The notes beneath the pieces were generated by a model. The model did not search any database. It worked only from the letters and a program-made list of their open reading frames with translations, and was not told where the DNA came from. Position numbers and translations under genes: made by a program. Positions 27,745 through 34,987 of a stretch of 64,000 nt of DNA are shown here, piece after piece; positions within the stretch are counted from its first letter, which is position 1, and each line of letters begins with the position of its first letter. The DNA comes from Oxalobacteraceae bacterium UBA6018 (GTDB lineage Bacteria > Pseudomonadota > Gammaproteobacteria > Burkholderiales > Burkholderiaceae_D). Where the stretch lies: positions 41,166-105,165 of the forward strand of contig DIZW01000128.1 of the NCBI GenBank assembly GCA_002428015.1, written 5' to 3'.

Positions 27745-30114
27745 TTAACGCAATACCTTGATTGCAGCGGCACCAAGACCAAAATTGGCGAGGATCTGCG
27801 ACCATTCCTTGACTCCACCCACAAACTTAGTCCAAGACGTTTCCTTGTCGAGGCGCTCGGGCACCACGATGCTATCGCCAGGCATCACCTCGACACCCCG
27901 CATACCGCTGCGGAACCAACTGTTCGAATCGGATGAGAGTATCGAGCCATCGACCCGGATCACAAAGATATTCTCCTGATCGGCATCAACAGTCACGCCG
28001 GCACCGTTCAGGTAATCGCCAACGGTCTTTCCTGCACGCCAGATCGGTGACGACTCGGCATTGACGGCGCCAAATACATGCACAAAGTCGGGCCGCGTTG
28101 GAACCACCAGCTTGTCGCCGTTCTCCAGCTTCAGCGGCGGCAGGCGGTTGAACGAGCGTTCATGGGGATCTAGGCCAAAGGCAATGCGGCCTGTCGGCTT
28201 AAGTTGTCGAATACGCACCACCGCGCCTCTGGCCGCGTCCACGGCCCCTTGGCGGCGCAGTTCAGCCACTTGCGCATCTGTGGCCGTTATCGCACTTGAA
28301 TTCGCGAGCGTCCTCGACTGTTCATTGCGCAACTGTGACTCGAGCTTGGAGGCAACCTTCTCAAGGTTGATCTCCTGCTCCCTGCGCGCCTGCTCGCGGT
28401 AAAGCGCGGTACCGAACAGGTAAGCGTTATTCGTCGGCCCGCCCGCGCGCGCGAGCAGCGTCTGCAAGTTCTCACCGGGCGTCATCTGGTAGACCCCCGG
28501 CACATTTACCTCGCCCTCAATGCGCACGAATACCCGACGTTTGTCGACCGGCACGAGAACATCACTTTGCGAGAACACCGTCACCGTATCGCCCGGCTGC
28601 AGTTGCACATTGTCCACGCCGGACGGGTTGCTGAAGACGTTCCCGAGGTGGAAAGGAATCAGACTGACGCTGAGGTCGGCGTGGTTGATCCGCTCGACCA
28701 CCGCGTAGTCCCAATTCACTTCATCGATCAGACCACCTATGCGCCCGGCAATATTTTCACCGTCCGCACGGGATTCCTGGTCGTTCTGTCCGGCTTTCAG
28801 GGTGTCGTTCTGACGCCGGATTGACGCGCGGCTGATCAGGTAATCCCGGTTCGGGATGAGGTCGGAGATCCGCATGCCCGGCTTAAAGGGGGCACGGATG
28901 GCTTGGTCCACATTGCCACGCAGGACTACCGCGTTCGCAAACTCGGGTGTGATCGAGGTCAGGTTCACCAGATCGCCGTTCTTTAGTGTCTTCTTGAGGC
29001 CGGCCGCGTCCAGAGCGAATTCTTCCACCGTGCGTGGCTGGGTCTTGGTCGGATCGAGCCGCTCGAGATAGGCGCGGCGCGGATCGGCAACCACCGCAGC
29101 CCCGCCGGCGGTGTCGAGCAGCGATGCGATCGTGTCGTCGTTGCCGCGCAATTCATAGATCGCCGGGTTGTTGACACGGCCTACCAAAGCCACATAGCCG
29201 CTCGCCGGCGGAATATAAATTGTGTCTCCGTCGAGCAGTCGAATATCCGCCGACTTGTCGCCCTTGGCAATGAAGGCGTACAGATCGAGGTCGGCCATCA
29301 CCTTGCCGGCGCGCTTGACCTGTACATGGCGCATGCTGCCGTTGGCGTTCGGCCCGCCACTGGCAAACAGTGCCGTCACAAGCGAGGAAGTGCTCGATAC
29401 AGTATAGGTACCAGGACGGCTCGCTTGCCCCACCACATAGACGGTGATTGCGCGCAACTGGCCAAAGCTGACGTTCAAGGTAACGCCCTTGTACATGCGG
29501 TTGACGACACCACGCACCACCGTTTCGGCGTCACCGGCCTTGACGCCGCCGAGCACGACAGACCCAATGGTCGGGATCGTCACCAAGCCGTTACGGTCGA
29601 TCGTGGCGCGAAAGTCGATGTCGATCGTGCCCCAGCCGCGCACCAGCACTTCATCGCCGGGGCCCAGTGGATAGTCGGACGGCACCGGCGAGTTCAGGAC
29701 CGGGGCGAAGGTGGATGGAGTTTTGTCGAAGAACTCGGCGCCAAACACCGGCAGCAGTTTGCCGGTACCGTCCTGAACGAAACGTTGAAACTCGCTGATT
29801 GGTGCGACGCGTTGGCGATCAGCCTGCCCACCTACAACTGTCTGTTGCTGCAGCACATCTCTAGTGTTGCCGTTGGTGAGAACCCGGCCGAGCGCGCTAC
29901 TATCGGTGGCCGACGAGCCGGCGTTGCTGATACGGGTGCGGCTGGGCAATTGACCCTGGCTGGTTACTGGAACCTCACCCACCGATACCGGATTCTGATC
30001 AATGCTCGTGCGCGGATCTGGCAAATCTCCCTTGTTGATCGTGTCTTGCGCGTTGACTACAACAGCGGTGAAGGCCAATGTTAAGGCTAGGGCACAACGG
30101 GAAATTTGGCGCAT
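27745..30114 (-). CDS. Wza-like polysaccharide export protein with SLBB domains
   Basis: A protein of about 789 residues, longer than E. coli Wza (about 380), because it carries several SLBB repeats. The ATG at 30114 gives a clean signal peptide (RQISRCALALTLAFTAVVVNAQ); the cleavage region lacks a Cys, so it is not a lipoprotein, unlike E. coli Wza. The Poly_export domain (PLGPGDEVLVRGWGTIDIDF, about residues 155-175) is followed by repeated SLBB units such as VYVVGQASRPGTYTVSS and VRIEGEVNVPGVYQMTPGE. It should form the outer-membrane or periplasmic channel for the polymer. It is the first gene of the 16-gene reverse operon; the leader is about 145 bases if the promoter at 30266-30294 is used. 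Confidence 0.9.
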   Translation of the reverse strand: MRQISRCALALTLAFTAVVVNAQDTINKGDLPDPRTSIDQNPVSVGEVPVTSQGQLPSRTRISNAGSSATDSSALGRVLTNGNTRDVLQQQTVVGGQADRQRVAPISEFQRFVQDGTGKLLPVFGAEFFDKTPSTFAPVLNSPVPSDYPLGPGDEVLVRGWGTIDIDFRATIDRNGLVTIPTIGSVVLGGVKAGDAETVVRGVVNRMYKGVTLNVSFGQLRAITVYVVGQASRPGTYTVSSTSSLVTALFASGGPNANGSMRHVQVKRAGKVMADLDLYAFIAKGDKSADIRLLDGDTIYIPPASGYVALVGRVNNPAIYELRGNDDTIASLLDTAGGAAVVADPRRAYLERLDPTKTQPRTVEEFALDAAGLKKTLKNGDLVNLTSITPEFANAVVLRGNVDQAIRAPFKPGMRISDLIPNRDYLISRASIRRQNDTLKAGQNDQESRADGENIAGRIGGLIDEVNWDYAVVERINHADLSVSLIPFHLGNVFSNPSGVDNVQLQPGDTVTVFSQSDVLVPVDKRRVFVRIEGEVNVPGVYQMTPGENLQTLLARAGGPTNNAYLFGTALYREQARREQEINLEKVASKLESQLRNEQSRTLANSSAITATDAQVAELRRQGAVDAARGAVVRIRQLKPTGRIAFGLDPHERSFNRLPPLKLENGDKLVVPTRPDFVHVFGAVNAESSPIWRAGKTVGDYLNGAGVTVDADQENIFVIRVDGSILSSDSNSWFRSGMRGVEVMPGDSIVVPERLDKETSWTKFVGGVKEWSQILANFGLGAAAIKVLR

Positions 30115-30265
30115 GGAGTAATTCTGGGAATAATTGATCGTAGCCATTGCTCGGCGTCTCTTGGTCGGGGCTAATTTTACGCGCGATCAATTCAAAGACG
30201 AAATCTTTTGTGCCTACGCAATACATAAAATCACAAAACGAGGTAGATAAACAGACAACATGCGG

Positions 30266-30336
30266 AGTATAGCGCAATATTGCATTAACGGAAAATATGA
30301 TAAATATAACTAATTGTAGTTATACCAATATTGCAT
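30266..30336 (-). promoter_or_regulatory. candidate operon promoter with paired CAATATTGCAT repeats and a palindrome
   Basis: On the minus strand TATACT (30271-30266) and TTTCCG (30294-30289) are spaced 17 bp, with a predicted start near 30259. The 11-bp word CAATATTGCAT occurs at 30275-30285, inside the promoter spacer, and again at 30326-30336, 51 bp (about five helical turns) away. Between them lies the perfect inverted repeat TATAACTA-N4-TAGTTATA (30305-30324). The first repeat is part of the 10-bp palindrome GCAATATTGC. This looks like an operator pair for a repressor or a looping regulator, but the binding protein is unknown. Confidence 0.45.
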
Positions 30337-30429
30337 CCGCGAGGGAAGCCGCCTGTTTGGCGAAGCGCCGCGAAATAGCAGGCGGGCGCCGAGCTTCGCG
30401 ACGAATTTGAATGTCCGCAGGAACGAACT

Positions 30430-30470
30430 TTGATTAATATCAAAAGTCCTGGGAGGCTGCTAGTTACACT
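30430..30470 (+). promoter_or_regulatory. Fnr/Anr-type promoter of the small gene downstream
   Basis: TTGATTAATATCAA (30430-30443) is a perfect match to the Fnr half-site consensus TTGAT-N4-ATCAA. TACACT at 30465-30470 can serve as the -10 element with a start near 30477. The box centre is then about 40.5 bases upstream, the standard spacing for class II Fnr activation. It lies about 115 bases before the gene at 30559. Confidence 0.55.
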
Positions 30471-30558
30471 GAGACATCGTTAGGAATCCGCTGAGTCTCA
30501 ACCGCGATTTTCCTTACTACCGCGAGGATTAATAACCGGCAACATGATGAGGACGACG

Positions 30559-30888
30559 ATGCATACGATCCCACCTTCAGATTTCTCGGCTAGCGAGCCC
30601 GACGAGCTGCCAGGGCAGCGTACGCCCATCGACCTGCTGGCGCGCTCGGCGCTCGAGAGCACGCGCGAGGCGATCGCCCGCTGGACCGGCGGCATCCACG
30701 CGCCGCGCTTGCTGGCGGTCGGTTCCCTGCATGTGTCGGCGCAGGCGCGCTGGTACGCACAGGCACGCGACGGCTTCCAGGAATGGCGCGACCGCGGTGG
30801 CTTCGCCCAGAGCGACGAGACGGCCGCGCCGGCGTCCATCACCACCGAGTCAATCATCACCCGCAAGGCCGACACCTGCGTCGACTGA
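30559..30888 (+). CDS. small hypothetical protein, possibly oxygen-regulated
   Basis: A protein of 109 residues if the ATG at 30559, preceded closely by AGGA, is used; an ATG at 30544 would add five residues. Codon third positions are strongly GC-biased in this frame, like the core genes around it, which supports real coding and argues against the 144-codon frame on the opposite strand. The middle part (LLARSALESTREAIARWTGG and ARWYAQARDGFQEWRDRGGF) looks helical with several Trp and Arg residues. There is no signal peptide or membrane segment. I do not recognise the family. It stands alone between the Fnr-type promoter and a hairpin terminator. Confidence 0.6.
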   Translation: MHTIPPSDFSASEPDELPGQRTPIDLLARSALESTREAIARWTGGIHAPRLLAVGSLHVSAQARWYAQARDGFQEWRDRGGFAQSDETAAPASITTESIITRKADTCVD

Positions 30889-30934
30889 GGCCGCCGATCG
30901 GCGCGCGGGGCGCGCGCGATCGCGTCGCCCAAAC

Positions 30935-30964
30935 GGAAAACGACGGCATTGCACCGTCGTTTCC
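30935..30964 (+). terminator. hairpin behind the small gene
   Basis: GGAAAACGACGG and CCGTCGTTTCC pair over 11 bp with one bulged A and a 7-base loop. No long T run follows, so efficiency is uncertain. It lies 47 bases after the stop codon. Confidence 0.45.
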
Positions 30965-31160
30965 TTGTCCTGCTTCTGGATCAATCGAGGAATCTAAATT
31001 CTCTCTGTGCCGCATCGACCGATGCGGATAGGTAGTTCATTCTAGCTTGATACCGGTGCGGATGTTCTTGTGATAACGCCTCCTTGAAAGAACTACAGCT
31101 CTAATATAGTCCACGAGCCCGAACTTTCAAGGAAAAAGATGAGACTTGGTCGGATTCTTC

Positions 31161-32153
31161 TTACCGCACCGTCGGCATGGCGCCATGGTAGATGGCCTTG
31201 ACGGCACCGCTGCCGACCGCCGCGCCGAATTTTTTCAGCACCCGCTCCGGCAAGCCCTCGTGCGCCGTGTAGTCGACGATGTCCTCGGCCTTGACGACGT
31301 CGCGCGCGACGGTGTCGACCGTGCCGTAGCCGTCCGCCAGGCCCATCTCGACCGCCTTGGCGCCGATCCAGAACAGGCCGGAGAAGGTTTCCGGGGTCTC
31401 CTTGAGGCGCTTGCCGCGCCCTGCCCTCACCACCGAAATAAATTGCTGGTGGATCTCGTTGAGCATTTCCTGGGCGTGGGCCTTGTGCTTCTCCGACTGC
31501 GGGCTGAACGGATCGAGGAAGCCTTTGTTCTCGCCGGCCGTTAGCAGGCGACGTTCGATCCCGAGCTTTTCCATCGTCCCGGTGAAGCCGAAACCGTCCA
31601 TCAGCACGCCGACCGAGCCGACGATGCTGGCCTTGTTGACGAAGATCTTGTCGGCGGCCGCCGCGATGTAATAGCCGCCCGAGGCGCAAATCTCGTCGAC
31701 CACCACGTACACGGGCTTGCGCGGGTACAAGCGTTTCAGGCGTAGCATCTCGTCGACGATGATGCCGGCCTGCACCGGACTGCCGCCAGGGCTGTTGATG
31801 CGCAACACCAGGGCCACGGAACCGGTGTCGGACATCGCCTTGTTCATGGCCGGGATCACGGCGTCGGCTGAACCGCTGCCTTCGGACTCGATGCTGCCGT
31901 CAATTTCGATGAGGGCGGTGTGGCGGCCCAAGGTGTCGGCGTCGCCGCTGCCGAAGTTGAAGTCGTACAAGGCCCACAGGCCCAGCAAGGCAAGGCCGAG
32001 AAACGCGAAGCGGAAAAACACGCTCCAGCGGCGCGCCGCGCGCTGCTCCTTCACCGTGGCAAAGACCAGCTTTTCCAGCGTGTCGCGCTCCCATGCGCCG
32101 CCAGACAAGGTCGCCGCGGGTTTCGCTTGATCCGTACTCGTGTTGTCGCTCAT
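31161..32153 (-). CDS. sppA: signal peptide peptidase SppA-like serine protease (S49)
   Basis: A protein of 330 residues: the short, single-domain form. One transmembrane helix (about 45-66, FFRFAFLGLALLGLWALYDF) anchors it to the inner membrane, and the protease domain lies outside. The nucleophile Ser158 is in EICASGGYYIAAA, and the general base is probably Lys210 in LLTAGENKG. The spacing of 52 residues is the same as in B. subtilis SppA (147 and 199). It should degrade signal peptides left in the membrane. It is the last gene of a group with the Rieske, HAD and rluC genes, all on the reverse strand. Confidence 0.9.
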   Translation of the reverse strand: MSDNTSTDQAKPAATLSGGAWERDTLEKLVFATVKEQRAARRWSVFFRFAFLGLALLGLWALYDFNFGSGDADTLGRHTALIEIDGSIESEGSGSADAVIPAMNKAMSDTGSVALVLRINSPGGSPVQAGIIVDEMLRLKRLYPRKPVYVVVDEICASGGYYIAAAADKIFVNKASIVGSVGVLMDGFGFTGTMEKLGIERRLLTAGENKGFLDPFSPQSEKHKAHAQEMLNEIHQQFISVVRAGRGKRLKETPETFSGLFWIGAKAVEMGLADGYGTVDTVARDVVKAEDIVDYTAHEGLPERVLKKFGAAVGSGAVKAIYHGAMPTVR

Positions 32154-32201
32154 GACTCGTTTTTCGTCGAAGATGGGGAAAGGTTGACCGCTGTTGTTGG
32201 G

Positions 32202-32579
32202 TTATGCCTGCACCGGCCGGATATATTCGTCGGGTTGCCAGTAAATCCTGCCGTCCGTTTCGCGCACACCGATCGGCCTGAGCCTCCCGCCCTTGCAGGG
32301 GCCGCCGGCGCACAGCCCGCTATCGGGCAGATACACCGCGCCGTGAGTGGCGCACATCAGATACAGCCCGCTCGACTCGAAGAACTCGCCCTCCGCCCAG
32401 TCGAGCTCGATCGGGACGTGGGCGCAACGGTTCAAATACGCGTACACAGTGCCGCCGTAGCGCACCACGAAGCCGGTCGCAGCCGCGCCAAACGCGGTGA
32501 CGGGAAAACGCACGCCGCGCCCGCCTTCCTGCACCGCCTCCGAGGCGCACACCAGCACCTCGGCAAGGTGATTATCCAT
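32202..32579 (-). CDS. Rieske [2Fe-2S] family protein
   Basis: A protein of 125 residues from the ATG at 32579, which has GGAG eight bases upstream; a GTG at 32606 is a weaker alternative. It carries the two-part Rieske cluster motif: C-x-H in LNRCAHVPIEL and C-x2-H in YLMCATHGAVYLPDSG. It has no membrane helix or partner oxygenase domain, so it is a small stand-alone ferredoxin-like protein. The electron partner is unknown. Genes of this type commonly sit between an sppA-like and a gph-like gene in betaproteobacteria, as here. Confidence 0.87.
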   Translation of the reverse strand: MDNHLAEVLVCASEAVQEGGRGVRFPVTAFGAAATGFVVRYGGTVYAYLNRCAHVPIELDWAEGEFFESSGLYLMCATHGAVYLPDSGLCAGGPCKGGRLRPIGVRETDGRIYWQPDEYIRPVQA

Positions 32580-32592
32580 CACTTGTGCTCCG

Positions 32593-33252
32593 TCAAGCGT
32601 GTTCACTCAACCACTGATGCAGTTGAGCGACGGTTTCCGCCGAGTAGACGGGGTTACACGAAAGCAACTGCTCATGCGGATGGGCCCCGTATTGCACTGC
32701 CACGGCGGCCGCGCCGGCGTTGTTGGCCATGAGCAGATCGTGGGTGGTATCGCCGATCATCACGGTACGCCTGAGATCCTGCCCCAATTCCCGCGTAAGT
32801 TCATGCAACATGGCCGGATGCGGCTTGGAGAAGGTTTCGTCGGCGCAGCGCGTCGCGTCGAACAGGGACAACAGGCCGACCGCGTTCATGGCGCGGTTCA
32901 GGCCCACCCTGCTTTTGCCGGTGGCCACGGCCAGGAAATAGCCTTCCTGCGACAGTTCAGTCAACATGGCGCGAACCCCGCCGAACAGCACCAGTTCATG
33001 ATCCTTGGACAGGTAGTGAAAACGGTAGCGCTCGACCATGCGCGCGTACAGCGCCGGATCGATGCCTGGCATGACGGCTTGCATGGCCTCGTGCAGCCCG
33101 AGGCCGATCACGTGCGAGGCGGCCTCGTCGCCGGGAATCGGCAGACCCAGGTCGCGGGCCGCCGCCTGAATACACTTCACGATGGTGGACGTGCTGTCCA
33201 TCAAAGTACCATCCCAATCAAAGACGATCAGATCAAATTGCTTTCGTGCCAT
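32593..33252 (-). CDS. HAD-IA hydrolase, phosphoglycolate phosphatase-like
   Basis: A protein of 219 residues. HAD motif I is FDWDGTLMDST near residue 10; motif II is the VATGKSRVG region near 118; motif III Lys lies before the conserved MIGDTTHDLLMANNAGA (motif IV). The cap domain sits between motifs I and II, so it belongs to subclass IA. Phosphoglycolate phosphatase activity is plausible but not certain. The ATG at 33252 is used; the frame is open to a TTG at 33285, and a GGCCGCGCGCGGCC palindrome lies between an AAGGAG and this ATG. It lies 61 bases after the rluC stop and 13 bases before the Rieske start. Confidence 0.85.
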   Translation of the reverse strand: MARKQFDLIVFDWDGTLMDSTSTIVKCIQAAARDLGLPIPGDEAASHVIGLGLHEAMQAVMPGIDPALYARMVERYRFHYLSKDHELVLFGGVRAMLTELSQEGYFLAVATGKSRVGLNRAMNAVGLLSLFDATRCADETFSKPHPAMLHELTRELGQDLRRTVMIGDTTHDLLMANNAGAAAVAVQYGAHPHEQLLSCNPVYSAETVAQLHQWLSEHA

Positions 33253-33313
33253 GTCATGCGGCCGCGCGCGGCCGACTCCTTCCAATAGATAGATGCGGGT
33301 CGAACCGGCCCGC

Positions 33314-34306
33314 TCAGCGCGGCGCCACGGTCGACGGTTTTCCCAAGCTTACCAAGAAACGTTCGCATTCCGCTGGCAACGGTGCGTTAACAGTCATCGG
33401 CTTGCCGCTTTCCGGGTGGGTGAACGTGATCTGGTGCGCGTGCAGGAACATGCGTTTGAGCGCTCCGCGCCGGGCGTCGGCCTTGAGCAGTTGGCGGTTG
33501 AGGGCGAAATCGCCGTACTTGTCGTCGCCCAGGATGGGGAAGCCGGACGAGGCCAGGTGCACCCGGATCTGGTGCGTGCGCCCGGTCTTGAGTTCGGCTT
33601 CGAGCAGGGCGTAGCCTTCCCACTTGCGCAGCAGGCTGAACACGGTGTGCGACTCCATCCCGCCGGCCTGCACGCAAACCCGGCGCTCGCCTTCGGCCGT
33701 GGTGTATTTATGTAAAGGCAGCTTGACGTGCTGGCGCGCGTTCTTCCAATCGCCCGCCACCATGGTCAGGTAACGCTTGTCGGTGGTTCCGTCGCGCATC
33801 TGCTCGTGCAGATTGGTCAGGGCCGAGCGTTTCTTGGCCAGCATGAGCAGGCCCGAGGTTTCGCGGTCGAGCCGGTGCACCAGTTCCAGGAACTTGGCGT
33901 CCGGGCGGGCGGCGCGCAATTGCTCGATGACGCCGTACGACACGCCGGAGCCGCCATGCACGGCCACGCCGCAGGGCTTGTCGATGATCAGCAGATGGGC
34001 GTCCTCGTGCAGCACCGCGAACTCGGCGCCGGGCACGTTCACTGTCGACTTTTCCGCAACACGCACCGGCGGGATGCGCACCACGTCACCCTCCTCCAGA
34101 CGGTACAACTGGTCGATCCGTCCCTTGTTGACGCGCACCTCGCCGGAGCGCAGAATCCGGTAGATATGGCTCTTTGGGACGCCCTTGCAGACGCGAAGCA
34201 GGTAGTTATCGATGCGCTGTCCGGCGTCTTCTTCGCCGATGGTGACAAACTGGGCTTGGGGCACTGCCTGTGATGAAGGGGGAACAACATCGTTTTGCAT
34301 TGTCAT
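33314..34306 (-). CDS. rluC: 23S rRNA pseudouridine synthase RluC
   Basis: A protein of 330 residues: an N-terminal S4 RNA-binding domain (about 22-80, RIDNYLLRVCKGVPKSHIYRILRSGEVRVNKGR), then the pseudouridine synthase core with the catalytic aspartate in LVHRLDRETSGLLMLAKK, followed by RTHQIRVHLA. RluC modifies U955, U2504 and U2580 (E. coli numbering) of 23S rRNA. The ATG at 34306 is preferred; a start at 34345 would almost coincide with the predicted transcription start. Divergent placement from rne is common in proteobacteria. Confidence 0.93.
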   Translation of the reverse strand: MTMQNDVVPPSSQAVPQAQFVTIGEEDAGQRIDNYLLRVCKGVPKSHIYRILRSGEVRVNKGRIDQLYRLEEGDVVRIPPVRVAEKSTVNVPGAEFAVLHEDAHLLIIDKPCGVAVHGGSGVSYGVIEQLRAARPDAKFLELVHRLDRETSGLLMLAKKRSALTNLHEQMRDGTTDKRYLTMVAGDWKNARQHVKLPLHKYTTAEGERRVCVQAGGMESHTVFSLLRKWEGYALLEAELKTGRTHQIRVHLASSGFPILGDDKYGDFALNRQLLKADARRGALKRMFLHAHQITFTHPESGKPMTVNAPLPAECERFLVSLGKPSTVAPR

Positions 34307-34349
34307 TTCTTCTGTCTTCCCAGAAATTCTCTCTAAGTCCTTCATTTTG

Positions 34350-34376
34350 AATATATAATCGACAGGCGGCGGTCAA
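34350..34376 (-). promoter_or_regulatory. candidate promoter of rluC
   Basis: On the minus strand TTGACC (34376-34371) and TATATT (34355-34350) are spaced 15 bp, slightly short. The predicted start near 34343 leaves a leader of about 37 bases to the ATG at 34306. A forward TATAAT at 34354-34359 overlaps it but has no good -35 partner. Confidence 0.4.
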
Positions 34377-34987
34377 ACCTCTGCTGGTGTAAGAATTAAA
34401 ACGATATTTTACACAGGGGCGTCTCCATCGGCCTCGCCAAATTGCAAATTCGATGGAAAAACGTGTACGCACGTCCCTTGCGCGAATCAAGGTTGCACCG
34501 TTGTTGTAATCGGATAGCGCCCAGGGATGCGGAGTGGTTAGTTTGGAATTTAAAGGATAAGTACCGGCAAGCTGGCCCGCGAGGTCAGCTCGCCGGATGA
34601 TGGTGTCGATAACGCTCGTCGTTTTCGCCCGACCCGATGTAAGCCTCATGCTGAAGGCTTGAGAATAACGGCCGCAGTAAGGCCCGTGCATTGAAGTCTT
34701 CGCCTGAGCGCCGGCTATGGTTAGGCTCACTGATCTGCTCACCGCCTGGCTTGCCCTGTGCCCTGGTTCAAACCGGGCCGTTCCAGGGAAGTTGCAGGTG
34801 ATGCGTGCACTCGGCATGTCGATCGACCCCACCGCGCCCTGTTGCGGCCGCCACGCTAAGCGTTGCTGCGCCGTACGTTAAGGCATACCCGCCCTCCAAA
34901 CCTCCTTCCCGTGTACATCCCGTGTACTTTTTGCCGCTTGTAACCGAGCGGCACTGGAACGGCTTCTAGCCGCGGAGTTAATAAAAA
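34377..34987 (+). other. long leader or regulatory region upstream of rne
   Basis: About 610 bases without a supported gene between the rluC promoter and rne. Codon use in the overlapping reverse frames is not coding-like. In enterobacteria rne has a long structured 5-prime UTR through which RNase E controls its own mRNA. A similar role is possible here, since the space is long and GC-rich near the gene, but no conserved motif was recognised. Confidence 0.4.

Noticed and set aside
5618..30114. Exosortase (XrtA/EpsH) polysaccharide locus
   Set aside because: An asparagine synthase and PEP-CTERM remnant suggested it, but no exosortase, PrsK/PrsR or related genes are in the window.
30498..30932. 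144-codon reverse frame over the small gene at 30559
   Set aside because: Third-position GC bias favours the forward frame, which also has a promoter and terminator.
34206..34832. 208-codon reverse frame upstream of rluC
   Set aside because: It overlaps the promoter and start of rluC and shows no family motif.
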